From Defluviitaleaceae bacterium (GTDB lineage Bacteria; Bacillota; Clostridia; Lachnospirales; WRAX01), in assembly GCA_009779935.1 (NCBI GenBank), contig WRAX01000008.1, positions 1-64,000 of the forward strand: a stretch of 64,000 bases of DNA, written 5' to 3'. A program made the position numbers and the translations under genes. Positions 34,863 to 43,175 of the stretch are shown here, one piece after another; position 1 is the stretch's first letter, and each line of letters opens with the position of its first letter. The notes under the pieces are model-generated. The model was given only the letters and a program-made list of their open reading frames with translations. It was not told where the DNA came from and did no database searches.

Positions 34863-36082
34863 TAAAAATCCTCCTTTGCAAAATAGCCCATGTGGTAATC
34901 ATAATTACCCATGTTTGGCGGGGTTATAAGGGATTTTGTAAGCAGTTCGCCGGCATTGCCCTGCTTGTCAAACAAAAAAATTTCATCTTTGCCAAGGCGG
35001 TATGTAAGCTTTTCCTCCGCCCCATGGGCTTTAATTTCAAAGGCATAATACTGCTTAAAAGCATCGGGTAAGGCATTGTATTTATCTTTGGTAATTTCTT
35101 TGTACAACTTGCGGTGGTAAAGCCCGCCGGCAAGGGTTTCCAGCACCTCGTCCCCGCAGTTTGTAAGGCATGACAGTAACATATAAAAATGTTCGTCCGA
35201 TACGGACAAAAAGTCCTGTAAATCAGCATTTCCCGCAAAAACCTTGCCCATGCCGATGGATGGGTAGCAGCATTTTCCAACCTGACAAAGGCGGGTGAAG
35301 AGTAGTTTAAGCATTTGTTGTGCCACAAGGCTGGTTTTGTGCAGATACACGTTTTTAAGCATATAAATCCTTGCCATAACAAAATCTTCCGCTACCGATG
35401 TGCCTTTGCCCTCATCCAACCCAATTACCACACGCCCGTTATAAATGCCCACGGTAAGCATATTTAACAGCCATTCCAAGTCAAAACGCCCGTATCCGGA
35501 GCCCGTCATATGGCTATCCCTTAAAAGATAGTCCATTTTATCCACATCAATTGTGCTGTCAATTATCCTGCCCGAATGGCTGTGGGCAGGGTGGGATGTT
35601 AGAATATTGCAGACGATTATGGGCGCATCCGGATTGTAGGCAGTTAGCAGGCGGTTTATTTCCGTATCACCAAGTATTATTTGCTTCGTCCACGTTTCGT
35701 GGTGGATGCCGGTTAGCTCTTCCGTTACATGGGATAGAATACCATGGCCAATATCATGCAGCAGGGCAGCAACCACCGCCAAAGGCGCATCCCGCCTAAT
35801 TTCTGCAAAAAAGGCTGTTTTTTTAGGGCAGGGTTGCGTTTTACTTTCCAGTGCCAAAATTTGGGCAATAACCCGCTTGGCAAGGTATGCCACGCCAATG
35901 GAATGGGCAAAGCGGGTGTGGGTGGCATTGGGATAGGCAAAATCCGCCATACCAAGCTGCTTTATGCGCCTTAGCCGCTGAAATTCTTTGCTGTCTATTA
36001 AATCGATTATTAGGTTGTTTACAACATCATCACCCATGTCAAGGTTAATAACATCATGTACGGGACAGCGGAAAATTTTCAC
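34862..36082 (-). CDS. HD-domain phosphohydrolase (dGTPase-like)
   Basis: 406 residues from GTG 36082 after GGAGGTGGCAT. FQRLRRIKQLGMADFAYPNATHTRFAHSIGV and LLHDIGHGILSHVTEEL are the HD-domain metal and substrate motifs seen in YwfO/dGTPase-like proteins; STIDVDKMDYLLRD follows. Such proteins hydrolyse dNTPs or related nucleotides. First gene of the HD-ggt operon; the family C leader hairpin lies 23 bases upstream. Confidence 0.9.
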   Translation of the reverse strand: MKIFRCPVHDVINLDMGDDVVNNLIIDLIDSKEFQRLRRIKQLGMADFAYPNATHTRFAHSIGVAYLAKRVIAQILALESKTQPCPKKTAFFAEIRRDAPLAVVAALLHDIGHGILSHVTEELTGIHHETWTKQIILGDTEINRLLTAYNPDAPIIVCNILTSHPAHSHSGRIIDSTIDVDKMDYLLRDSHMTGSGYGRFDLEWLLNMLTVGIYNGRVVIGLDEGKGTSVAEDFVMARIYMLKNVYLHKTSLVAQQMLKLLFTRLCQVGKCCYPSIGMGKVFAGNADLQDFLSVSDEHFYMLLSCLTNCGDEVLETLAGGLYHRKLYKEITKDKYNALPDAFKQYYAFEIKAHGAEEKLTYRLGKDEIFLFDKQGNAGELLTKSLITPPNMGNYDYHMGYFAKEDF

Positions 36083-36104
36083 ATGCCACCTCCAAAAATT
36101 AGGT

Positions 36105-36149
36105 TATACAGCGAACGCACAATCACGCTTTTCAGGTACGTTCGCTATA
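36105..36149 (-). promoter_or_regulatory. Family C leader hairpin, copy 2
   Basis: In the minus sense TATAGCGAACGTACC ... GTGATTGTGCGTTCGCTGTATA, homologous to 185-227 and in the same orientation to its gene. Confidence 0.5.
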
Positions 36150-36237
36150 CCTGTCGTTAGTTTATTTGCCACTGTTTCTTAGAGCCTGTTTAGCATCTTT
36201 TTGCCGGCGGATTTGTGGGGCGGTCTTCCGTCTTTCA

Positions 36238-36340
36238 ATACCAATTCCAATTCGAAACATGGAAAAGGATATTTTGAAAATCGCAGGTTTCAGTGCGTTT
36301 TCAAAATGTGCTTTTCCATGATTGAGAATGGAATTGGTAC
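36238..36340. mobile_element. Family A MITE, copy 4
   Basis: Same orientation as copy 1, in the 36150-36490 intergenic stretch. That stretch otherwise holds only the hairpin at 36436-36481 and GCGTCC/GGACGC. Confidence 0.85.
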
Positions 36341-36435
36341 AAGAAGCGTCCCGGACGCCATATGCCCATAAGCGCATAAAGAGGGTGCGACGCAGAAAAA
36401 CGTAAAATTAGCCGCAAGGGCGGAGATAACGGTAG

Positions 36436-36481
36436 GCAACACAAAAGCAGATATTTTTTATGGCATATGCTTTTGTGTTGC
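36436..36481 (-). terminator. Long hairpin after the acetyltransferase gene
   Basis: GCAACACAAAAGCA, 18-base loop, TGCTTTTGTGTTGC: a perfect 14-base stem ten bases after the stop at 36491. It has no long T-run, so it is either a terminator or an mRNA-stabilising end. Confidence 0.55.
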
Positions 36482-36490
36482 ATTTTACGC

Positions 36491-36967
36491 TTACTTGATT
36501 AAAACATGGTTATTGTTTTTTTCGCAAATTTCACCAGTGCCGGTGTACCCGATACTTAACCAAAAGGCATCATTGGAAGAAGTTAGGTAAATATACGGAA
36601 CAGACAATCTTTTTAGTTCATCCTCAGCATGAGCAACAAGGGTTTTGCCATAACCTTGTTTGCGACAGTCTTTGCGAATGTACATCTCTCTTATAAAACC
36701 ATAACCCTCTTTTTCACACCAATCACTTTTTGGGCTATCTATCTGATACATAATGAAACCCATCGGGGAGCCATCTATGTGCAAGATGTCAAGATAGGTG
36801 ATGGCATCTTTAACGCTTTGTATCATTGCTTTGCACATCCTAATAGGCGGGTTGTTATAGAGTGGTTCTTTCAAATCTTCAATGAAATACACCCCAACCA
36901 TCTGTGCAAAAGCGTCAAAATCTGAATCAGTGAATTTTTTTATCACTATTTTTGGTTGTTTTATCAT
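36491..36967 (-). CDS. GNAT-family N-acetyltransferase
   Basis: 158 residues from ATG 36967 after AAGGAG; the track's extra 52 codons upstream are not coding. GFIREMYIRKDCRKQGYGKTLVAHAEDEL is the acetyl-CoA binding motif A, and LTSSNDAFWLSIGYT the closing region. Substrate unknown. The DNA is more AT-rich than neighbours. The 36968-37293 stretch upstream holds no gene that I can see. Confidence 0.85.
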   Translation of the reverse strand: MIKQPKIVIKKFTDSDFDAFAQMVGVYFIEDLKEPLYNNPPIRMCKAMIQSVKDAITYLDILHIDGSPMGFIMYQIDSPKSDWCEKEGYGFIREMYIRKDCRKQGYGKTLVAHAEDELKRLSVPYIYLTSSNDAFWLSIGYTGTGEICEKNNNHVLIK

Positions 36968-37293
36968 AAACACTCTCCTTAAATTTTTGCGGAAAGTTAT
37001 GTTGAAATCACTCTCCGTGTTAAGATGGCAGCTGCTTTGTTTATCATAATAAATCATTCCCCTTTCAATTATTAGAATATCTATATCAACGCAAGAAAAA
37101 CTTGCGGAGTTTTTGCTGCACATAAATGCGATAAAGGGCGATCGTCCTTAGAACCTGTTACATAAGTGCGCTCTTTGTTTTAGTTCCTCAGCCAGTAAAG
37201 ATATTATATCACATCAATGATGCTTGTTGCCAGTTTATTCGGATTGCATTATTTCCGCCCAACACAGCGCACATCCTATTAGCTATTTTCATC

Positions 37294-38051
37294 TTACTTT
37301 ACAAGGTAGCTGCTCTCTATGCGTTCAAGATAGTCTTTAAAAGGTGCGGTAAACACCCTTGCATCATAAAAGGTGTTTTGGATTAAAGCTAAATTCTTCA
37401 TCTGTTCTGTAATTGGTTTAAGAAATCCCTCAAACTCGTCAAGTAATTTTTTTGCTGGTTTTCTGGAATTTAGCCCTTTGGTGCAACTTACTATTGTATC
37501 ACGAACAACCCTCCAATGCCTATCAAACAAATAATCCCTTCCCATGAGAACTGAAGAGCCGAAATCACATAGTTTTAACACGGTTTTATTTTCAAATTTC
37601 CCATACTCCTTTTTATCAGTACATTTTTTGCATGCGCATCCCCGTGGAAAGCGTTAATGGATGATGTTTCTTCGATGGCTTGCAAGTAACGCCTTAATAT
37701 CCAGCAAATATATAAAGGGTCTTTATCGGCAATATGAACACATAGGGTTTCTCCTTCAAAATACTCCATGCAGGAGATGGTGTATCCGTGAAACATGTGA
37801 GCAGCATATACTTTAATTGCATATTTCTCATCAGCTTTAACTGTTCTGCGTAGCTCGTTAACGGCTTGCTCTTCTCCCTTTACATCCCCGCTTTTAGTGA
37901 ATATTTTGAGTGCCTCGCAACGATCCAGCATGGGGTTGTGCATTAGATAAACTTCGCCGTTGGCACCCCCTCCTATTCGTTCAACGGCATTAAGGTTTGG
38001 ATACCCTTCGGTGCCGATTAATAGCTTTCCGTTCTTAATATTAATATCCAC
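37294..38051 (-). pseudogene. Eukaryotic-type protein kinase domain, split by a frameshift
   Basis: 37575-38051 encodes the N-lobe and catalytic loop (GGGANGEVYLM, EALKIF with the ATP Lys, NAFHGDAHAKNVL). 37294-37581 continues in another frame with LKLCDFGSS, the DFG motif. The frame change falls at 37611-37630 near a run of six T (A on the coding strand). Reading EYGKFENKTV between them restores a complete small kinase, so the loss is a single-base event or a sequencing error. It has its own consensus-like promoter. Confidence 0.75.
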
Positions 38052-38105
38052 AAGGGCAACTCCTTAAAGCGAAATTGGTCATATCCATAATACCCGCTTG
38101 GTACT

Positions 38106-38134
38106 ATTATAGCATGCCTGCGGGGAATTTGCAA
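38106..38134 (-). promoter_or_regulatory. Promoter of the kinase gene
   Basis: TTGCAA, 17 bases, TATAAT (extended TGC) on the minus strand. Confidence 0.8.
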
Positions 38135-38263
38135 ATGGTGTTGGCAGGCGGTGCAAGGTGGTATAATTTGTTTATTGATAATCTCGCATAATTTTCAATA
38201 AATTTCGGATTGGAATACATGTATTACATCACCCGCTGCAAAAAATGTCAGATTTTGAAAACC

Positions 38264-38292
38264 TTGCAAAACTTAGCAGGTTGTGTTATAAT
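38264..38292 (+). promoter_or_regulatory. pepD promoter
   Basis: TTGCAA, 17 bases, TATAAT on the plus strand, about 25 bases before the binding site. Confidence 0.8.
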
Positions 38293-38330
38293 TTTGAGAT
38301 GTAACTTTGACTATGCAGGAGGATGTTGTG

Positions 38331-39788
38331 ATGAGCGTTTTGAAAGATTTGCAACCAACGGATGTTTTTGGATATTTTGAGATGATTTGCGGCATACCCC
38401 ACGGCTCCAAAGACGAGAAGGCGTTAAGTGATGCCATTAAGGCTTGGGCGGAAAATTTGGGGCTTTGGGTGCATCAAGATGATGTGTTTAATTTGATTAT
38501 TAAAAAGCCCGCAAGCGAAGGTTTTGAGGGTGCAAAGCCCGTTATTTTGCAGGCGCATATTGATATGGTTTGTGAAAAAAATGCTAATGTGGACTTTGAT
38601 TTTAAGACACAAGGGCTTAATTTGCTTATTGACGGGGATTTTGTTAAAGCAGATGGTACCACCCTTGGTGCGGACAATGGCATTGGCACAGCAATGATAA
38701 TGGCCGTTTTAGCAGATAAAACAATAAAGCACCCCCCCATAGAAGCAGTGCTTACCACTGTGGAAGAAGCCGGCATGGACGGAGCCAAAGGCCTGGACAT
38801 TAACCTTTTGGAAGGGCGGCGGATGATTAATTTGGATAGCTCGGAGGACGGGATATTTTGCAGTGGCTGCGCCGGCGGCGGCAAGGTTACGGTAAAACTG
38901 CCTATTAAAAGCACAACATCTGCCGAAGGGGCCAACACATCTGTCACTTTGTTTGTTAGCGGGCTAAAAGGCGGCCATTCCGGTGCCGATGTGCATTTGG
39001 AGCGGGGCAATAGCAATAAAATCCTCGGGCAGGTGCTGCACAGCCTAACAAGCCCCTTTGAAATTGCGGAAATCGGCGGGGGAAGCAAGGATAACGCCAT
39101 CCCCAGGGAGGCATGGGCTAATCTTATTGTCACCAAATCCTGCCTTGATTTGCTTTGGGTGGAATTGGAGCATATAGAAGCCACCTATAAAGCCGAACTT
39201 GCCACATCCGACCCCGATGTATCCATTAAATTCATTAATGTGAGGCAGGTAGAGGAGGCTGTGCCGGTTTTTTCCAAACAAACCCATGATGCGGTGATTG
39301 ATTTGCTTTTGCTTATCCCCTTCGGCCCCGCCCATTATAGCGTGGACCTGCCCGGCTTAGTGGAAACATCCAATAACTTAGGGGTTGTGACTGTTAAGGA
39401 TGATTTTGTGGTGATAACCTGTGCAGTGCGTAGCAGTGTAGAAAGCCGCAAAAAATCCCTATGCGCAAGGATTGAGCGGTTAGGGCAGCTTATGGGGGCG
39501 GAATGTATCGTGTCTGACGGGTATCCCGGTTGGGCATACAACCCCGTTTCGCCTATCCGTGAAACTTTTAAGCGGGTTTGGGAGGGGCAGTTTGGTACAC
39601 CACCCAAGGTTATGGCAATCCATGCAGGGCTTGAATGCGGGATTTTTGACAGCCGCCTGCCCGGGCTTGATATGATTTCTTTTGGGCCCGATATTTTTGA
39701 CCTTCATACGCCTGATGAGCGTGTTAGCATTTCCAGCGTTGCTAAGAACCAGCAGTTTTTGGTGGCGGTATTGGAAGCATTGAAATAA
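38331..39788 (+). CDS. pepD: Aminoacyl-histidine dipeptidase (M20 family)
   Basis: 485 residues from ATG 38331 after GCAGGAGGATG; the track starts eight codons early, across the binding site. ILQAHIDMVCEKN supplies the first zinc His and Asp, LGADNGIGTAM the bridging Asp, and TTVEEAGMDGA the catalytic Glu pair; GGHSGADVHLERGNSNK is the dimerisation-domain His. PepD cleaves Xaa-His and similar dipeptides in the cytoplasm. Monocistronic, with its own promoter and terminator. Confidence 0.95.
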   Translation: MSVLKDLQPTDVFGYFEMICGIPHGSKDEKALSDAIKAWAENLGLWVHQDDVFNLIIKKPASEGFEGAKPVILQAHIDMVCEKNANVDFDFKTQGLNLLIDGDFVKADGTTLGADNGIGTAMIMAVLADKTIKHPPIEAVLTTVEEAGMDGAKGLDINLLEGRRMINLDSSEDGIFCSGCAGGGKVTVKLPIKSTTSAEGANTSVTLFVSGLKGGHSGADVHLERGNSNKILGQVLHSLTSPFEIAEIGGGSKDNAIPREAWANLIVTKSCLDLLWVELEHIEATYKAELATSDPDVSIKFINVRQVEEAVPVFSKQTHDAVIDLLLLIPFGPAHYSVDLPGLVETSNNLGVVTVKDDFVVITCAVRSSVESRKKSLCARIERLGQLMGAECIVSDGYPGWAYNPVSPIRETFKRVWEGQFGTPPKVMAIHAGLECGIFDSRLPGLDMISFGPDIFDLHTPDERVSISSVAKNQQFLVAVLEALK

Positions 39789-39798
39789 TATTGACCCA

Positions 39799-39832
39799 AA
39801 TAACCCCCGACAAATGTTGTCGGGGGTTATTT
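39799..39832. terminator. Bidirectional terminator
   Basis: AATAACCCCCGACA, AATG, TTGTCGGGGGTTATT between converging pepD and deoD. Confidence 0.9.
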
Positions 39833-39848
39833 GGGGTTTTGGTATAGT

Positions 39849-40556
39849 CTATCTATTAATCGCTGTTTCTAATGCAATACCCATCATATCGGTAAAACTC
39901 TCCTGCCGCTCCTTGGCACTGGTTGCTTCGTGGGTAAAAACCAAGTCGGAAACGGTAAGGATGGCAAGGGCTTTTTTGCCCATACGTGCGGCGGTGGCAT
40001 ATAGCCCTGCCGCTTCCATTTCCACCGCTAAAACCCCCATTTTTTGCCACTTTTTCAAGGCATCCGGGTCATCGCCGTAAAATACATCACTGGTAACTAC
40101 ATTGCCCACATGCACTGCACTTTTCGTGCTTTTTGCGGCTTTTGCGGCAGCCAAAACCAGTCCAAAATCTGCAATGGGTGCAAATGTGCCATTTATGCCG
40201 TATTGGCTTATGAAATTAGAATCCGTACAAGCCCCTTGGGCAATAACAATATCCCGTAAATTAACCCCATCGGCAATTCCTCCCGCTGTGCCCACACGGA
40301 TGATGGCATCCACCCCATAAAACTTAAAAAGCTCATAAGCATAAATCCCTATGGATGGTATCCCCATACCCGAACCCATGACGGATAACCTTTTGCCCTT
40401 ATATTCGCCTGTATACCCAAGCATGCCCCGCACGCCGTTAAATTTATGCGCATTATCCAAAAAGTTTTCCGCAATAAACTTGGCCCTAAGGGGGTCGCCG
40501 GGCATTAATACGGTTTCTGCAATTTCCCCAACCTTTGCTTCTATATGTGGTGTCAT
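39849..40556 (-). CDS. deoD: Purine-nucleoside phosphorylase, DeoD type
   Basis: 235 residues, the normal length, from ATG 40556, nine bases after GGAGG (an in-frame ATG at 40562 is too close). VLMPGDPLRAK binds phosphate; GSGMGIPSIGIYAYELF and VLAVEMEAAGLYA are nucleoside-site motifs, and LTVSDLV carries the catalytic Asp. It splits purine (deoxy)nucleosides for salvage. Last gene of a four-gene operon. Confidence 0.96.
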   Translation of the reverse strand: MTPHIEAKVGEIAETVLMPGDPLRAKFIAENFLDNAHKFNGVRGMLGYTGEYKGKRLSVMGSGMGIPSIGIYAYELFKFYGVDAIIRVGTAGGIADGVNLRDIVIAQGACTDSNFISQYGINGTFAPIADFGLVLAAAKAAKSTKSAVHVGNVVTSDVFYGDDPDALKKWQKMGVLAVEMEAAGLYATAARMGKKALAILTVSDLVFTHEATSAKERQESFTDMMGIALETAINR

Positions 40557-40561
40557 AATCA

Positions 40562-40954
40562 TCAACCTCCAAGCCCCAGCATATTCTTTTTGCAATTGCT
40601 GGACGCATACCAGCTGCAATCGCCGCAAATATCATCCATCATTTCCGCTGTCATCTTTTCTTTAATTCCATCTATCAGTTTGTGGTACATATAAGATTTT
40701 TCCTTTAAGCCAAAATATTCTATAACCTTACTATCCATCGCCTTTACCTTGTCATTGGTTTGGCAAAGGTCGCACCCCAGCATTAGCGGGCATTTACAAC
40801 AAATATCGTCGGTAGAAAAAACAATATCCACCATCGCATCCCTGTCCTTGCTTAAAAGCTGTACAACGTCATCCATATTCTTTACAAACTCTTCGCTATA
40901 CCCTTTGCCTTCGTAACCTTGTATGCATAGCAGGTGGTGCGGCCGCAATCTCAT
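40562..40954 (-). CDS. DUF1284 cysteine-rich protein
   Basis: 130 residues. RLRPHHLLCIQGYEGKGYSE is the DUF1284 signature. Cys pattern CCKCPLMLGCDLC and CGDCSWYASSNC suggests an iron-sulfur cluster or zinc. Function unknown. Tightly packed between the membrane protein gene and deoD. Confidence 0.8.
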   Translation of the reverse strand: MRLRPHHLLCIQGYEGKGYSEEFVKNMDDVVQLLSKDRDAMVDIVFSTDDICCKCPLMLGCDLCQTNDKVKAMDSKVIEYFGLKEKSYMYHKLIDGIKEKMTAEMMDDICGDCSWYASSNCKKNMLGLGG

Positions 40955-40968
40955 AATATTCCATCCCT

Positions 40969-41460
40969 CTAAATCAAAATTTCGAATAAAGAATTGCCCG
41001 TAATTACAAAATTACCAAAATATACTAAATGTATCATCAACAATGCCCGGTGGGTGGTTAGTTTATACTCCTCCTCCACCCTTTCCCCGCCCATGGCGCG
41101 GTGCAGCTTGTCCTTGTTGCGAACCATATCTATCAAAGCAATCAAAAATATCAACACAGACAGCAAGGTGAAAAGTATATGGTTTATAGCAAAAATACTG
41201 CCAATAATATAACCTTGCGAAAGAAACAGTGCGGTAAAAAGTACGCCCCTACCCATTGCGGGATTACTGCGCACAATCTCTTCACTAATCCCCTTATCAA
41301 AATCCCCTTCTATTTGGTCAAGGGATTTTACCTTAAAATCCCCGCCCGCCGGGGCGTTGCTTTTTGCCTTGCCTTTTCTTATTATGGCACCCGCCACCCC
41401 CAGTACAAAAACAAGTAGGTTAAGTGCCCAAAGTATCACAATAAACGCCATCACGCTCAC
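40969..41460 (-). CDS. Membrane protein of unknown function
   Basis: 163 residues with about four membrane segments (VILWALNLLVFVLGVAGAII; FTALFLSQGYIIGSIFAI; ILFTLLSVLIFLIALI; ALLMIHLVYFGNFVI) and a charged loop after the first. No family recognised. It starts five bases after the TPR gene's stop, so it belongs to the TPR-deoD operon. Confidence 0.7.
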   Translation of the reverse strand: MSVMAFIVILWALNLLVFVLGVAGAIIRKGKAKSNAPAGGDFKVKSLDQIEGDFDKGISEEIVRSNPAMGRGVLFTALFLSQGYIIGSIFAINHILFTLLSVLIFLIALIDMVRNKDKLHRAMGGERVEEEYKLTTHRALLMIHLVYFGNFVITGNSLFEILI

Positions 41461-41464
41461 ACCA

Positions 41465-42616
41465 CTATCCCATTTTGCGATAATCCTTCTTAAACCGGGT
41501 TAAAATTTTATGCAAAATATCTTGATAATCTTTGGTGCGCCCTTGGGCTTTGCGTATGCGTGCCTGCTCCAATAAAACTGCGGGGTTTTCTGGTGCCATG
41601 GCAATAGCACGGGAAATTGCCCAGTGCGCCTTTACCAAATCATAATCCTGCCGGTGGTATGCGGCAAGCAATGTCCATAAATCCGCCTTATTTTTCTCTG
41701 TCACCACGGCCTTTTCCAATGCTTTTATTGCCCCCGGCAAGTTACCCGCCTGTGCGTGATATGCCGCTTGTTTTTTCAAAAACTCTAACCCCTGCTGGTT
41801 TTCGGGTATTTGTGCTAAATTGCCCAATGCCTTATCAAATTGGCGCACCCGCATAAAACAGTCGCTAATACGGTAAATATAGGCATGTGCAGGGTCTTGT
41901 GCAAGGGCGGCTTGGTATGCCTTCATAGCCCCAAAATAATTGCGCTGGTGAAATTGTATTTCCCCTTGAAAATACAGCATTTCGGGGTGGTTGCGGTCCT
42001 CCGCTTGTAAAATAAGTTCGTTAGCCCCATCAAAGTCGCCTGCCAAAATGGTAGCTTCGATAAGGTTAAGGCGCAATTGCTGGGATTTGGGGTCCGCAGA
42101 CAATGCCTTAGCAAAATACTGGGTTGATGTGGTCACATCACCTGCCTGCAAAAGCGCAATGCCCGCATTATTCCACAAAGGCACATTTTCCTGGTGTTTT
42201 AGGGCTTTGGCATAAAAACCGTAAGCACGCTCTCCGTCACCCGCATCTAACCAAAAATCGCCCTGTTCTTTATATTTCTCCCAAATATGCCGCTTTTCCC
42301 ATGCTGTCAGTTCCTTTTGCAGCCCGGCAAGGGCATCTTGGGGCAGATAATCCGTGGTGGATAAAAATGACAAAAAAGCCATGGTGGCATTTTCCATCAC
42401 AGCCAAATCCCGCATTTTGACAGCAATATGATGCAATCCAAGCCCTTCTACCCATTGCACAAAAGGGGTTGCCAAAAAATCCTCCATAGACTGTCGCCAG
42501 TAGTGCAAACAGTGGTACAAAGCCTCTTCCAGCGAATAAACTTTTATGCCTGTCATATTAAATTCATAGGGATTGCGGTTCTCCTCTTGCGAAACACAAA
42601 GATACAAATCAGCCAT
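41465..42616 (-). CDS. TPR-repeat protein, possibly leaderless
   Basis: 383 residues from ATG 42616. The N-terminal ~75 residues (DLYLCVSQEENRNPYEFNMTGIKVYSLEEAL) form a conserved domain that I recall from Clostridial TPR proteins, some near Hsp70-type genes. From about residue 120 there are several TPR units (NVPLWNNAGIALLQAGDV; MAPENPAVLLEQARIRKAQG). Likely a protein-protein scaffold in the cytoplasm. The promoter's -10 ends six bases before ATG, so transcription should begin at the start codon itself. A link to the Hsp70 island at 46-64 kb is speculative. Confidence 0.75.
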   Translation of the reverse strand: MADLYLCVSQEENRNPYEFNMTGIKVYSLEEALYHCLHYWRQSMEDFLATPFVQWVEGLGLHHIAVKMRDLAVMENATMAFLSFLSTTDYLPQDALAGLQKELTAWEKRHIWEKYKEQGDFWLDAGDGERAYGFYAKALKHQENVPLWNNAGIALLQAGDVTTSTQYFAKALSADPKSQQLRLNLIEATILAGDFDGANELILQAEDRNHPEMLYFQGEIQFHQRNYFGAMKAYQAALAQDPAHAYIYRISDCFMRVRQFDKALGNLAQIPENQQGLEFLKKQAAYHAQAGNLPGAIKALEKAVVTEKNKADLWTLLAAYHRQDYDLVKAHWAISRAIAMAPENPAVLLEQARIRKAQGRTKDYQDILHKILTRFKKDYRKMG

Positions 42617-42622
42617 AACCCT

Positions 42623-42651
42623 ATTATACCACGCCACAGCGCACATCGCAA
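42623..42651 (-). promoter_or_regulatory. Promoter of the TPR-deoD operon
   Basis: TTGCGA, 17 bases, TATAAT on the minus strand. The predicted +1 falls on the A of ATG 42616. Confidence 0.8.
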
Positions 42652-42667
42652 CAAATTTCTTTTAGAA

Positions 42668-42982
42668 TTATGCCGACATAGTAGCGCACTTGAAAATAAG
42701 CATACCATCATCCACATAATAAACAGCAATTTTGCTTTTTATATGCCAACCCAGTGTTTCCCGCAATTCTTTGGGCAGGGTTATCCTACCAATCTCATCA
42801 ACTTTTGCTTCAAAGTATTGTGTGGGGTCATCATTTTTAGTTTCAACTTGCAGTATTAAGATATTATCCAAGGGCTTTAAGCTTAATCCCGAACCAACTT
42901 CAAGCCCCAACCTTTCCCTCAGTTCAATGTGAAAGGCTATCTTTCCAAGCTCATCAATGGTTCTTGCGCTGTATCTTTCCAT
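42668..42982 (-). CDS. Tandem AbrB/SpoVT-domain protein
   Basis: 104 residues with two swapped-hairpin DNA-binding units in one chain: IDELGKIAFHIELRERLGL and VDEIGRITLPKELRETLGW. Single-domain AbrB proteins form dimers to make one DNA-binding unit, so this fusion could make one alone. Both units keep the GRIxLPxELRxxLG pattern, the first more degenerate. Probable transition-state-type transcription regulator; targets unknown. Confidence 0.85.
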   Translation of the reverse strand: MERYSARTIDELGKIAFHIELRERLGLEVGSGLSLKPLDNILILQVETKNDDPTQYFEAKVDEIGRITLPKELRETLGWHIKSKIAVYYVDDGMLIFKCATMSA

Positions 42983-43046
42983 AAAAAATACCCACCTTTC
43001 TGTCTATTATTTGTCGGGTGTAAGAAGTGCTTGACAAATAGACCTG

Positions 43047-43149
43047 ATACCAATTCCATTCTCAATCATGGAAAAGCACATTTTGAAAACGCACTAAAAC
43101 CTGCGATTTTCAAAATATCCTTTTCCATGTTTCGAATTGGAATTGGTAT
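43047..43149. mobile_element. Family A MITE, copy 5
   Basis: Inverted relative to copy 1, between the AbrB-like gene's upstream region and the 3' end of the cysteine-desulfurase gene. Confidence 0.85.
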
Positions 43150-43175
43150 TAGTCAAGAAGTTTTTTATTGTGACA

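Noticed and set aside
36162-36377. ORF of 71 codons ending in a Lys/Arg-rich tail
   Set aside because: It begins beside and runs through the family A repeat; the same repeat peptide appears at every copy. The tail loosely resembles 59033-59224 but not convincingly.
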